36,926 nt of DNA from CANNDT01 sp945876205 (GCA_947503365.1 CANNDT010000041.1:1-36926); one strand, 5' to 3'; numbered from the stretch's first letter, positions 6,875 to 15,061 are shown. Made by a program: numbers and translations. The notes: generated from the sequence alone by a model not told the origin.

Positions 6875-8044
6875 GTGCGCGACCTTATCCCTTCACGCAT
6901 CCAGGGCCTCGAGCTTCCGCCGTTCGATCCGCTGAACCGCCGCGCCGCGGAGCTTCGGGCGGCGGGGCATCACGTCATTTCTCTGGGCCAGGCGGTGCCC
7001 TTCTTTCCGCCACCGGCATCGGCGCTCGACGCGGCGCGGGCGGCGGTCGACACACCCGACGTCAATCGCTATGCGACCGATCCCGGGTTGCCGAGCCTGC
7101 GCGACATCCTGGCGGATCGCCTCAGCGAGACCCTCAGTGCGACGATGACAGGCGACGATCTGATCGTCACGGCGGGCGCGAACCATGCCTTCACGCTGGC
7201 GCTGACGACGCTCGTCGATCCGGGGGATGAGGTGATCCTGGCGGCACCCTATTTCACGAATCACCAGATGGCCGTGGTGAATCTCGGCGCGATACCGGTC
7301 GAAGCGCCGATCGCGGATCGCGCCACGTTCGACGTGCGATGGACGGACATCGAGTCTCGCCTGACCGAGCGCACCAAGGCGATCGTGCTCTGCAATCCCA
7401 GCAATCCGACGGGCGCGCCGGTCAGCGCCGTCGAAGGCGCGCGCATCGTTCGCGAAGCAGCCACGCGCGGCATCGTCGTCATCAGCGACGAAACCTACAT
7501 GCAGTTCGTCTACGACGATGCGCATTGGAGCGCGGCGTCGGTGCCCGGCTGGCGCCAGAACGTCGTCGTCATCGGCACCTTCTCGAAATCGTTCGGCATG
7601 ATGGGATGGCGGGTCGGATACGTGCTGGCGGATGCGGCGATCTGCGATCAGTTGGTCAAGGTACAGGACACGACGATCATCTGCGCGCCGGTGATCTCGC
7701 AGATGGCGGCCGAAGCCGCGGTCCGCGAGAGCTGGACCTACCCGCTCACCTTCCACGACGAGCTGCGGCAGCGCCGGCGCGTGCTGGCCGATGGCCTGGC
7801 GACGATTCCCGGCATAGAGTGGACGCCGACGCGCGGCGGCATGTTTGCCTTCGCGCGCATCCTTGGCTGTGTGGAGTCGACGCGGTTGTCGAACCACCTG
7901 CTCGAGCGCGAGCACCTCGTCACGATTCCCGGCGCGGCATTCGGACCCAGCGGCGAGGGGTTCCTGCGCCTCTCATATGGCTATGCGACCCAGGCCGACC
8001 TCGCCGACGCGGTCGGCCGCCTGCGGCATTTTTTTGGAGACTGA
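6875..8044 (+). CDS. PLP-dependent class I/II aminotransferase
   Basis: This 389-residue fold-type I aminotransferase transfers amino groups between amino acids and 2-oxo acids. Visible cofactor residues are Asn177 in CNPSNPTG, Asp205 and Tyr208 in ISDETYMQFVYD, the Schiff-base lysine Lys238 in GTFSKSFGMMGWRVGY, and Arg246 in the same stretch. GLPSLRDILADRL and TAGANHAFTLAL match the aspartate-aminotransferase-like superfamily (AAT_I). There is no signal peptide, so it is cytosolic. It is followed after 26 bases by a dihydroxyphthalate-decarboxylase-like gene, then by a sugar dehydrogenase that overlaps the latter by 1 base, so an operon is likely. The substrate is uncertain; this group includes aspartate, aromatic and kynurenine aminotransferases. 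The GTG start at 6875 is the only sensible one. Confidence 0.88.
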   Translation: MRDLIPSRIQGLELPPFDPLNRRAAELRAAGHHVISLGQAVPFFPPPASALDAARAAVDTPDVNRYATDPGLPSLRDILADRLSETLSATMTGDDLIVTAGANHAFTLALTTLVDPGDEVILAAPYFTNHQMAVVNLGAIPVEAPIADRATFDVRWTDIESRLTERTKAIVLCNPSNPTGAPVSAVEGARIVREAATRGIVVISDETYMQFVYDDAHWSAASVPGWRQNVVVIGTFSKSFGMMGWRVGYVLADAAICDQLVKVQDTTIICAPVISQMAAEAAVRESWTYPLTFHDELRQRRRVLADGLATIPGIEWTPTRGGMFAFARILGCVESTRLSNHLLEREHLVTIPGAAFGPSGEGFLRLSYGYATQADLADAVGRLRHFFGD

Positions 8045-8070
8045 ATCTCGTCCGTGTTTTCGGAGACTGA

Positions 8071-9060
8071 ATGTCTAATCTCGAGCTCACGATCGCGACG
8101 ACTGACTACGATCACTTCCGCGATTTCCGGTTCGGCCTGGTCAAAGCCGAAGGCATCGACCAGAACTGGCTGACGCTCGGCCACCACGAATGCTTCGCGC
8201 GCTTCACCGCCAATCGCGAGTTCGATCTGTCGGAGCTCTCCTTCGCCAAGTTCTCCGCCCAGATCAGCCGCCCCGACCCCGACATCATCGGCCTGCCGGT
8301 GGTCTGCTCGCGCCTGTTCCGCTTCTCCTCGTTCTACGTGAACAAGAAGAGCGGCATCAAGACGGTGGAGGATCTGAAGGGCAAGAAGATCGGGTCGCCT
8401 GAATGGGCGCATTCGGCCGCCGTCTATATGCGCGGCTGGATGCACAACGAGATGGGCGTGAAGCTCACCGACGTCCATTGGTACCAGGCGGGAGCGAATT
8501 CGCCGGGCCGCGAGGAGAAGGTCGAGCTGAGCCTTCCGGAAGGGGTGAAGCTTACCCGCGTCGCCGACAAGAGCCTGAGTGAGCTACTGGCGTCGCACGA
8601 AATCGACTGCGCCATCATCGCGCGTCCGCCAACCTGCTTTCTCGAAGGCCATCCCGACGTCGTGCGCCTCTTTCCCGACTACGTCGAGATGGAGGAAGAA
8701 TATTACGCGCGCACCAAAGTCTGGCCGATCATGCACATCATCGCGATGAAGAAGTCGATCGTCGACGAGCATCCGTGGGCCGCGCGCAACCTCTATAACG
8801 CGTTCCTCGAATCCAAGCGGCGGTCTATCGAGCGCATCCTCGACCCCGCCGTGTCGCGCTACCCGGTGCCGTGGCTCACGGCGTACGCCCGGAAGAGACG
8901 CGACCAGTTCGGCGGCGATCTGTTTCCCTACGGCATCGAGGAGAATCGTCCGACGTGGGAGCAGATGGCGCTCTACACGACGCAGCAGGGCATCGCGCAC
9001 CGGCTGATGAAGCCGGAAGAAATCTTCCCTAAAGGCATCATGACGAAAGTGGTGATTTGA
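8071..9060 (+). CDS. 4,5-dihydroxyphthalate decarboxylase-like / NMT1-type binding-fold protein
   Basis: The 329-residue product resembles the Pht5 group: periplasmic-binding-protein fold proteins annotated either as 4,5-dihydroxyphthalate decarboxylase or as ABC substrate-binding proteins. Supporting stretches are LSELSFAKFSAQ (about 52-63), GLPVVCSRLFRFSSFYVNKKSGI, VEDLKGKKIGSPEWAHSAAVYMRGWM and the C-terminal WEQMALYTTQQGIAHRLMKPEEIF. It has no signal peptide, which favours a cytosolic enzyme over a transport binding protein. GGAGA at 8062-8066 is an ideal ribosome-binding site. The 11 bases GGAGACTGAAT occur twice (8036-8046 and 8062-8072), the first at the end of the aminotransferase gene, so the ribosome-binding site region seems duplicated. 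Neighbours (aminotransferase, tannases, dienelactone hydrolase) suit aromatic catabolism, but the actual substrate is not known. Confidence 0.78.
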   Translation: MSNLELTIATTDYDHFRDFRFGLVKAEGIDQNWLTLGHHECFARFTANREFDLSELSFAKFSAQISRPDPDIIGLPVVCSRLFRFSSFYVNKKSGIKTVEDLKGKKIGSPEWAHSAAVYMRGWMHNEMGVKLTDVHWYQAGANSPGREEKVELSLPEGVKLTRVADKSLSELLASHEIDCAIIARPPTCFLEGHPDVVRLFPDYVEMEEEYYARTKVWPIMHIIAMKKSIVDEHPWAARNLYNAFLESKRRSIERILDPAVSRYPVPWLTAYARKRRDQFGGDLFPYGIEENRPTWEQMALYTTQQGIAHRLMKPEEIFPKGIMTKVVI

Positions 9061-10457
9061 TGATGACAACCCTTCTTACCCGACTGGTCGCAGTCATGCT
9101 GCTGACCGCCTCCTGCGCCTTCGGGCAGAGCATCGATCCGTTTCCGCAGCCGATTGCCGCCACCGAGGGCGTCATCCGCGTCGGCATCGCGGAGTTCGCC
9201 ACGGTTCCGCAGGTGGGCGGCGAAGCGGCGCGCATGATGCTCCTCGTCAACGAGCCTGGCACGCGGCGCCTCTTCGTCAACGACATGCGCGGCCCGCTCT
9301 ACACCGTCAGCTACGACGGCAAGACGGTGACGCCGTATGTCGACATCAACGCGGCGAACTGGGGCGTGAAGGTGCAGTCGCAGGGGAGGGAGCGCGGCTT
9401 CCAGAGCTTTGCCTTGCATCCCGAGTTCGGCCGCCAGGGCGCGCGCGGCTACGGCAAGTTCTACACCTATACCGACTCGTCGAACATGACGCCGAAGCCG
9501 GACTTCGTACCGTCCGGTGGCGACAACACGCACGACACGGTGCTCTTCGAATGGACGGCGAGGAATGCGGCGGCGGCAACCTACGACGGTGGCCCGCCTC
9601 GCGAGGTCTTGCGTATCCGCCAGCCGTTCGCCAATCACAACGCCGGCCACGCGTCGTTCAACCCGCTGGCGATGTCCGGCAGCGCCGATTACGGCTTGCT
9701 CTACTTTGGCCTCGCCGACGGCGGGAGCGGGGGCGATCCGTTCAACTCCGCGCAGAACCTTGGCACGCCCTTCGGCAAGATCCTGCGGATCGATCCGCTC
9801 GGCAGGAACAGCGCCAACGGCAAGTACGGGATCCCGGCCGCCAACCCGTTCGTGAACGACAACAACGCGCAGACGCTCGGCGAAATCTACGCGTATGGCG
9901 TCCGCAATCCGCAGCGCTTCGGCTGGGATCCGAAGAACGGCAACATGTTCCTCGCCGAAATCGGCCAGAACATCGTCGAGGAGATCAGCCAGATCACGCC
10001 GGGCGCGAACCTCGGATGGAATACGTGGGAGGCGAGCTTCCGCTTTATCAGCCGCACCGAGATCCGGCTCAACGAGCGCCGGCTCGATCCGAAGGTCACC
10101 TATCCACTCGTCGAGTACGACCACAAGGATCCGCTGCTCGGCGCCCAGGTCGCGACGACGGGCATAGTCGTCTATCGCGGCACGGCGATTCCGCAGCTCG
10201 CGAACCTGGTGATCTTCGGCGACAACCCGAGCGGGGAGGTCTTCTACTTCAACGCAGACCGGCTGCCGAGCGGCGGCCAGGACGCCATCCACCGCATCCT
10301 CTTCAACAGCGGCGGCACGACCAGGACGCTGATGCAGTTGATCAAGGAGAAGAACGCCGGCGCCACGCGCGCCGATCTCCGCTTTGGCACCGGACCGGAT
10401 AACCGGGTGTTCCTGCTGAACAAGCAGGACGGGATCGTTCGCGAAATCGTGCGGTAA
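9060..10457 (+). CDS. Secreted PQQ-dependent sugar dehydrogenase (GSDH family)
   Basis: This family oxidises aldoses in the periplasm with pyrroloquinoline quinone, on a six-bladed propeller. The product (465 aa from ATG 9060) begins with a signal peptide (TTLLTRLVAVMLLTASCAFGQ). Landmarks are RGFQSFALHPEFG, the His-rich FANHNAGHASFNPL, GLADGGSGGDPFNSAQN (calcium/PQQ region), GTPFGKILRIDPLG, AYGVRNPQRFGWDP and EIGQNIVEEISQITPGANLGWNTWE, all typical of glucose/sorbosone dehydrogenases. The upstream stop and this start overlap as TGATG (9058-9062), so translation is coupled to the decarboxylase-like gene. An alternative TTG one codon earlier is unlikely. No PQQ synthesis gene is in the window. 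The natural sugar is unknown. Confidence 0.86.
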   Translation: MMTTLLTRLVAVMLLTASCAFGQSIDPFPQPIAATEGVIRVGIAEFATVPQVGGEAARMMLLVNEPGTRRLFVNDMRGPLYTVSYDGKTVTPYVDINAANWGVKVQSQGRERGFQSFALHPEFGRQGARGYGKFYTYTDSSNMTPKPDFVPSGGDNTHDTVLFEWTARNAAAATYDGGPPREVLRIRQPFANHNAGHASFNPLAMSGSADYGLLYFGLADGGSGGDPFNSAQNLGTPFGKILRIDPLGRNSANGKYGIPAANPFVNDNNAQTLGEIYAYGVRNPQRFGWDPKNGNMFLAEIGQNIVEEISQITPGANLGWNTWEASFRFISRTEIRLNERRLDPKVTYPLVEYDHKDPLLGAQVATTGIVVYRGTAIPQLANLVIFGDNPSGEVFYFNADRLPSGGQDAIHRILFNSGGTTRTLMQLIKEKNAGATRADLRFGTGPDNRVFLLNKQDGIVREIVR

Positions 10458-10469
10458 CGCGTCGTGTGC

Positions 10470-10498
10470 TTGACAGCCGGCGATGCGCGGCCGATCAT
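10470..10498 (+). promoter_or_regulatory. Possible sigma70-type promoter for the DsrE-like gene
   Basis: TTGACA at 10470-10475 is a perfect -35 box. The -10 at 17-base spacing is poor (GATCAT, 10493-10498). It lies in the 89-base gap before the DsrE-like gene. Confidence 0.3.
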
Positions 10499-10546
10499 CG
10501 GGGCCATCGTGGGGCGTGAGCGCGAGGAAGGACTTCTGGAGGATAC

Positions 10547-11182
10547 ATGGCGAAGCAGAACATGACGCGACGACGGTCAATCATTACGGGCCTTGGCGCG
10601 GCGGCCGCGGCTGGCGCGCTCGGCGTGCGATCCGCGAGCGCGCAGGGGGCCGCATCGTTCACGCCGATGATGCACGCCCAGGATGACTGGATGTCGGCGA
10701 TGGGCGGCAAGCACCGCATCGTCCTCGACGTGACCTCGCCGGATGGCGTGCCGGATGCCATCCGGTTTGCCGGCAACCTGCTGATGGGCCACAAGAATTG
10801 GTGGGGCGTCGAGGAGTCGGACGTCGCCGTGCTCGTCTGTCTCCGTCATGGAGCGACCCCCTTCGGGTATGCCGACGCCATCTGGTCGAAGTACGGCAAG
10901 ACCATGGCGCCGACGATGACGCCGGTGCCCGCGAAGAACCCCTACAACTCTGGCGAGCAGGCGCAGCTCGCGGCGCTGGCCAAGCGCGGCGTGCTGTTCA
11001 TGGTGTGCGGGACGGCCAGTCGCGGACTCGCGGGCCGCATCGCCGGACAAGGCGGCGACGTGGAAGCCACACTCAAGGAAATGGGCGCCAACCTGATCCC
11101 GAGCGCGCGGATCGTGCCGTCCGGTGTCGTCGCCATGGTGCACGCACAGGAGCGGCGGTTTTCTCTGGTCTCGGTAGGATAG
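10547..11182 (+). CDS. Tat-exported DsrE-like protein
   Basis: The 211-residue product has a twin-arginine signal (MTRRRSIITGLGAAAAAGALG, cleavage near ASAQ, residue 33) followed by a DsrE-like sulfur-carrier fold. Its core reads HRIVLDVTSPDGVPDAIRFAGNLL, a beta strand DVAVLVCLRHGATPFGYADAIW and a late strand GVLFMVCGTASRGLAG. DsrE-like proteins pass sulfur as a persulfide on a cysteine; Cys residues lie in VLVCLRHG and FMVCGTAS, but which is active cannot be told. Export by Tat implies folding, possibly with a cofactor, before secretion. GGAGGATAC before the ATG is a strong ribosome-binding site. It may end the operon starting with the aminotransferase, though an 89-base gap with a -35-like box allows separate expression. 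A palindrome just after the stop separates it from a convergent gene. Confidence 0.8.
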   Translation: MAKQNMTRRRSIITGLGAAAAAGALGVRSASAQGAASFTPMMHAQDDWMSAMGGKHRIVLDVTSPDGVPDAIRFAGNLLMGHKNWWGVEESDVAVLVCLRHGATPFGYADAIWSKYGKTMAPTMTPVPAKNPYNSGEQAQLAALAKRGVLFMVCGTASRGLAGRIAGQGGDVEATLKEMGANLIPSARIVPSGVVAMVHAQERRFSLVSVG

Positions 11183-11184
11183 GA

Positions 11185-11227
11185 GGCACAGAGGCACGGA
11201 GACTCCGCGTCTCTGTGCCTCCGTGGC
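11185..11227. repeat. 'CACAGAG'-type palindrome between convergent genes (copy B1)
   Basis: GGCACAGAGGCACGGAGAC (11185-11203) pairs with GTCTCTGTGCCTCCGTGGC (11209-11227) with 16 of 19 matches and a 5-base loop. It sits between the ends of the DsrE-like gene and the convergent amidohydrolase gene, so it could terminate both. Half copies of the same motif lie at 28130, 29953 and 34772. Confidence 0.75.
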
Positions 11228-11249
11228 TATGTGGAAGCGAAAGCAGCTT

Positions 11250-12503
11250 CTAACGCTGCGCCGTCTGGCGGATCGTGAACGGCGCACGGTCGATCACGGC
11301 GCCTCGCAGATAGACCGACGTAATCTTGCGCGTGTTTCTGATGTCGTCGAGCGGGTTGGCGTCGAGCACGATGAAGTCGGCGCTCTTGTTGGCTTCGAGC
11401 GTCCCCGTATCTGTCATCCGCAGGAACTCGGCGCCGTTCTTCGTCGCGGCCGTGAGCACCTGATTCGGCGTCATCCCCGCGGCGACCATGTCTTCCATCT
11501 CCACGTGCGGCGCCCACGGTGTGTTGCCGTCGGTGCCGACGACGATCTTCACGCCGGCGGCGTTGACCTTCACCAGGTTCTGCGCCTGGATCTTCCAGAA
11601 CGCATTCACCTCGGGCCGGTCTGTCGCGCCGGCCTGAAGCTTCGCCAGCTCCGCTGGCGGAAGGCTGTCCTTCAGCCAGCTCATGTCCACCGCCACGCCG
11701 CGATCCGGCATGTTCGGTCCGACGACGAGATTGCGCCGGCCCTTGTAGAGCGCGACCGCTTCGTCGTCCAGCACCTTGTCGCGGACGCCGTGCGCGAACG
11801 CGTCGATGCCGGCGCGCAGCAGGCCCTTCGCATCGTCCAGCGTGTAGACGTGGGCGATCGTCCGCAGGTTGCGCTTGTGCGCTTCGTCGATGACGGCGGT
11901 GTAGAGATCCGGCGTCATCTTCATCACCGCGCCCATGCGGTCATCGACCCAGATCTTGACGATGTCCACTTTCTTTGCGGCGAGCTCGTTGATGGCCTTG
12001 CGCGCTTCGGCGTCGGAGGTCACCCAGTACGGTGCGGTGGTGCGGCCAGGCTCCGGGCGCGTGATGCCGCGGCCGGCGGTGAAGAAGCGCGCGGCGCCAG
12101 GAATCGGGTTGGCGCGGACTTCGAACGGCACGTCGGCCGTATCCTGCCCCATGCTCTGTGCGGCGCCGACGCCGTAGTAGGCGCGCCGCTTCAAGTCATT
12201 GGTGAGCATCTCGCGCGTCTGGCTGAGATGCGTGTGCGTGTCGATGATCGCCGGCATCACCGTCTTGCCCGCGAGGTTCACGCGGGTGGCTCCGGCGGGC
12301 ACGCGCACCTGGCCGGCGCGGCCGACCTCAGTAATACGGGTGCCGTTGACGACGAACGCGGCGTTCTCGATCGGGGCGCGGCCATCGCCGACGATCAGGC
12401 GCGCGCCTTCGAACACCGTGACCCCGGTGGCAGGCGCCTGGCCGAGCGCCGTGGCGGACCACGCCGAAACGAGGAGCAGAGCAAGGATCGTGATTCGGTG
12501 CAT
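11250..12503 (-). CDS. Secreted amidohydrolase (imidazolonepropionase-like)
   Basis: This 417-residue metal-dependent hydrolase belongs to the amidohydrolase superfamily, close to secreted Xaa-Pro-dipeptidase or imidazolonepropionase-like proteins. The start is ATG at 12503, because GGAGG lies 7 bases upstream; the frame is open to 12536. A signal peptide (MHRITILALLLVSAWSATALGQ) is followed by a small beta domain and the TIM barrel. Metal ligands seen are His90 and His92 in DTHTHLSQ, Lys183 in IVKIWVDDR, His218 in TIAHVYT, His238 in FAHGV and the Asp in VVGTDGNTPW. The C-terminal beta strand region (TLEANKSADFIVLDANPL) is typical. It is convergent with the DsrE-like gene. The substrate, an amide, ester or cyclic imide, is unknown. 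Confidence 0.88.
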   Translation of the reverse strand: MHRITILALLLVSAWSATALGQAPATGVTVFEGARLIVGDGRAPIENAAFVVNGTRITEVGRAGQVRVPAGATRVNLAGKTVMPAIIDTHTHLSQTREMLTNDLKRRAYYGVGAAQSMGQDTADVPFEVRANPIPGAARFFTAGRGITRPEPGRTTAPYWVTSDAEARKAINELAAKKVDIVKIWVDDRMGAVMKMTPDLYTAVIDEAHKRNLRTIAHVYTLDDAKGLLRAGIDAFAHGVRDKVLDDEAVALYKGRRNLVVGPNMPDRGVAVDMSWLKDSLPPAELAKLQAGATDRPEVNAFWKIQAQNLVKVNAAGVKIVVGTDGNTPWAPHVEMEDMVAAGMTPNQVLTAATKNGAEFLRMTDTGTLEANKSADFIVLDANPLDDIRNTRKITSVYLRGAVIDRAPFTIRQTAQR

Positions 12504-12580
12504 CGAAAGCCTCCAGAACGGATTTGAAGACCGCACTTTACCACTGTGGTCGCCTTCGCGGCAGCCAGGAGGAGCGCGGC

Positions 12581-12640
12581 ATGAAACTGCGGATTATCTC
12601 GTGCGGCGTCACCGTCGTGGCCTCCTGCCGTTCACCGACT
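12581..12640 (+). pseudogene. Possible truncated gene start with strong ribosome-binding site
   Basis: AGGAGG (12568-12573) precedes an ATG at 12581 that reads MKLRIISCGVTVVAS, like the beginning of a signal peptide. The frame then turns into composition that looks non-coding and runs into the HU gene at 12808. It may be the head of a deleted gene, like other heads in this window. Apart from this, I see nothing firm in 12504-12795. Confidence 0.25.
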
Positions 12641-12795
12641 CGAATGAACCGCTCTCGCGCCGAAGATCTGTCAGGTCGGATCACTCCTGCCTGGTCGCAC
12701 AGCGTAGAGCGATCCAGTAGTGTTCTAGAATTGGGCCGAGGGTCCACGCGGTCCTGTGTAGACTGCCTACGTTCGTCAACAAGGAGAAGCAACAA

Positions 12796-13101
12796 GTGGC
12801 AAAGCTGATGTCGAAGTCGGAACTGATTGAGAAGCTCACGGGACGCTCCGGAGGGCTGAGCAAGAAGCACGTCAAGGACCTCCTGGAAGGGCTGGTGGAG
12901 ATCGGCCACAAGGAACTCAAGAAGGTTGGCGCGTTTCTCGTTCCTGGCCTGGCGAAGTTCGTCGTGATCAAGAAGCCGGCGACCAAAGCACGGAAGGGCA
13001 TCAATCCCTTCACGAAGGAGCCGACGATCTTCAAGGCGAAGCCGGCCCGCAAAGTGCTCAAGGCCCGGTTTGTGAAGGCGGCCAAGGACGCACTGCTCTA
13101 G
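12796..13101 (+). CDS. HU-family DNA-binding protein
   Basis: HU/IHF proteins are dimers that bend and compact DNA. This 101-residue member has the alpha-helical body (KSELIEKLTGRSGGLSKKHVKDLLEGLVEIGHKEL, about 7-41), the strand LVPGLAKFVVIKKPATKARKG, and a DNA-inserting arm around KGINPFTKEPTIFKAKPARKV (67-87) with the NP dipeptide that intercalates into the minor groove. The arm is longer and more basic than in E. coli HU. It ends with VKAAKDALL as usual. The GTG start at 12796 follows AAGGAGAA at 12781-12788, an excellent ribosome-binding site. It is monocistronic: no gene in the same direction lies close upstream. Role inferred from family. Confidence 0.9.
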   Translation: MAKLMSKSELIEKLTGRSGGLSKKHVKDLLEGLVEIGHKELKKVGAFLVPGLAKFVVIKKPATKARKGINPFTKEPTIFKAKPARKVLKARFVKAAKDALL

Positions 13102-13240
13102 CGGCATCGGGCGGAGACGCTGGTGTCCGCCAGTTCTCGGGCAACCCTGAACCGCGAGAAGCGTCCCAGGGGGCGGGTGGGGGAACGGTAAACCCTTGCC
13201 CGTACGAGGACTCATCGCCTCCGCCCTCCCGTCTCGCCCA

Positions 13241-13246
13241 TATAAT
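13241..13246 (+). promoter_or_regulatory. TATAAT -10 box of the kinase-head chimera
   Basis: TATAATCC starts at 13241 and the TTG start codon at 13257 follows only 10 bases after the box, which predicts a leaderless or nearly leaderless mRNA. The same arrangement occurs before the kinase head at 18666. No clear -35 box is seen. Confidence 0.5.
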
Positions 13247-13256
13247 CCACAGCGAA

Positions 13257-13865
13257 TTGGGCCTCACACCAGGCACGCGCCTCGGCGTCTACGAAGTGAT
13301 TGCGCCGATCGGTGAAGGCGGCATGGGTCAGGTCCTTCGCGCCCGCGACACGAAACTGGATCGCGACGTCGCGATCAAGATCCTCCTAGACGCTGGCCTC
13401 ATTGAATCATCCGAACATCGCCGCCATCTTCAACTGAACATGGCGCCAGAACTCTTGATCAGCCTGGAAGACGTTCTTCTTCGCCTGCCGACACCACTCG
13501 TGTTCGATCATTTCGGACGCGTGCCGCAGCCAGACGGCATCAAGCATCAGGCCTATCGAACGATTCGGACGTTGTTGGACAAGGGACAGACTTGGGTGAA
13601 GATGTCCGCCCCGTACAGCACCTCGAAGGTGGCACCACCGTACGCGGACGTGGCCAATGTGGCGAAAGACCTTGTCAGGGTCGCACCGGAGCGTCTCGTC
13701 TGGGCAAGCGACTGGCCCCATCCCACCGCGACAGAGCGGCCCAACGACGCTGTGCTGTTCGACTTGCTGTCCGAGTGGGCACCCGATGAAGCCGTACGGA
13801 ATCGGATTCTTGTGCAGAATCCAGAAGTCCTCTACAGGTTTCCGGCCTCGGGCGAGTTGCGGTGA
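13257..13865 (+). pseudogene. Chimera: Ser/Thr kinase head fused to amidohydrolase-2 tail
   Basis: Residues 1-44 are the start of a bacterial Ser/Thr kinase: GTRLGVYEVIAPIGEGGMGQV (glycine loop), then RARDTKLDRDVAIKILL with the ATP-binding Lys41. From about residue 56 the sequence is instead the C-terminal half of an amidohydrolase-2 (dicarboxylate hydrolase-like) TIM barrel: HLQLNMAPELL, PTPLVFDHFGRVP (His85), then APERLVWASDWPHPT (Asp152) and a closing ILVQNPEVLYRF. The frame is continuous over 202 aa, so a protein could be made, but both parents are cut: the kinase lacks its catalytic loop and activation segment, and the hydrolase lacks its N-terminal metal-binding strands. It starts with TTG 10 bases after TATAAT. 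I treat it as a pseudogene-like fusion, probably without either activity. Confidence 0.75.
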
Positions 13866-13927
13866 CTGTTCTGCACCTACTCGCGCAGCAGCTTCGGCCC
13901 ATACGATGCACCGGTCATGGGGTGTGT

Positions 13928-14488
13928 TCAGTCGACAATTGCCTGATAGACGAGAGCCGGGATCAGCTGCCGATAGTAGCGGCGCATCGCGCCAGGCGTC
14001 TGCGCCATGTAGACGATGACCAGATCTTCTTTCGGATCCACCCAGAACGCCGTGCCCTGCGACCCCGGCCAGTGAAACTGGCCTTCGGATCCCATCGTTC
14101 CGCCGTAGCCGGTACTGCGCCGAACGGCCACGCCGAGGCCGAACCCGAACCCCGCTTCGTGATCCGACGGGAAGCTGTGGAGCAACCGCAGGTCGATGTC
14201 GGGCGTGGCGTGGTCCGACGTCATGTACTCGACTGTCTTTCGACCGAGAATCCTCGTGTTCTCGAGGGCACCCTTCTGGAGCAGCATCTGGGCAAACCGG
14301 ATGTAGTCCGATGCGGTTGACGCAAGGCATCCGCCGCCGCACTCGTACTTGACGGCGCGGGTCTGATCGCGCGTCGTCTTCTCGTCGTTGGCGGCGAAGG
14401 CCTCGAAGGTCACGCCGTCGATATAGCGAAGGATGGCTTCTCCGGCAGCGACGACGTCTGCAACGTAGAGTAGCGCGTCACGCGACAC
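13928..14488 (-). pseudogene. Chimera: HepT toxin head fused to serine beta-lactamase-like tail
   Basis: Reading the minus strand, GTG at 14488 overlaps the end of the MntA-like gene by 11 bases, as HepT genes do. Residues 1-45 (SRDALLYVADVVAAGEAILRY, then DGVTFEAFAANDEKT) match the first helices of HepT (DUF86, HEPN superfamily). After about residue 46 the sequence becomes the C-terminal part of a class-C-like serine hydrolase: YECGGGCLASTASDYIRFAQMLL, then GYGGTMGSEGQFHWPGSQGTAFWVDP and VIVYMAQTPG. The RNase motif RX4-6H of HepT and the SxxK and YxN motifs of the beta-lactamase are all missing. The 186-codon frame is intact. The toxin must be inactive, so the neighbouring antitoxin-like enzyme is an orphan. 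Confidence 0.72.
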
Positions 14489-14771
14489 GCACGAGGTCCC
14501 GGGCGATGAGCGGGCGAAGCCGAGGCTTGACACCGTTGGCGGTCACGACATCGACGTGGCAGCCAAGGAGATCCTCCAGAAAGACGAACAGGCCCATGTG
14601 GTTGTCAAAGGTTGTCGGGCCGTCGAACTCCACGAGCACGTCCACGTCGCTGTTGGGTCGAGCTTCGTCGCGGGCCACCGAGCCGAAGAGCGAGAGCGAG
14701 CGCACGCCGAAACGGCGGGCGATCTCGTCCCGCTGGGCGGAAACCAAGGCGATGACGTCGGCGCGACGCAT
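14478..14771 (-). CDS. mntA: MntA-like minimal nucleotidyltransferase
   Basis: This 97-residue protein has the nucleotidyltransferase signature GSX10DXD: FGSVARDEARPNSDVDVLVEF (about residues 29-49), after IARRFGVRSLSL. In MntA-HepT systems the MntA enzyme adds AMP to a Tyr of HepT and so silences its RNase activity. Here the downstream HepT frame is only a fragment fused to a beta-lactamase tail, so the natural substrate is gone. The start at 14771 is a good ATG; the frame continues upstream but lacks family features. The MntA catalytic acids look intact, suggesting that the toxin was lost recently or that the protein is kept for another reason. Confidence 0.85.
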   Translation of the reverse strand: MRRADVIALVSAQRDEIARRFGVRSLSLFGSVARDEARPNSDVDVLVEFDGPTTFDNHMGLFVFLEDLLGCHVDVVTANGVKPRLRPLIARDLVRVA

Positions 14772-14910
14772 GGTCGCATCATACCGCCCACGGTGGCCAA
14801 TCGGTAGGCCGAGGCCCTGACTCGCCCGAGAGATCGAGCCCTCTCTGCGGCGCCTCGCACCGGGCAAGTAGCCAGCCCAGCCCTTTCTGAATTCCGCGCG
14901 CACGGGATTA

Positions 14911-15061
14911 CTCCCGGGTTCTTCGTGTCGATCAGGATCAGGCCTTCCGGCGTGACCCGGATCACGGAGCTCGCGCCGCGGCCCTGTGCATGGGAGGAAA
15001 CCGCCAGAATCGACGGAAGGAGGGCGGCAATGACGGCCCAGGTGAGCACTATTCTTCGCAC
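14911..15061 (-). pseudogene. Head of a secreted metallo-beta-lactamase-fold gene
   Basis: ATG at 15061 (minus strand) opens a clear signal peptide (MRRIVLTWAVIAALLPSILA, cleavage near SHAQG) followed by GASSVIRVTPEGLILIDTKNPG, which matches the first beta strands of metallo-beta-lactamase-fold hydrolases. After about residue 50 the family resemblance ends, before the HxHxDH metal motif, and the frame continues as unrelated sequence. This is the 5' remnant of a gene whose body was deleted. It is divergent from the dienelactone hydrolase gene at 15143. The stretch 14772-14910 holds no recognisable gene. Confidence 0.6.
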
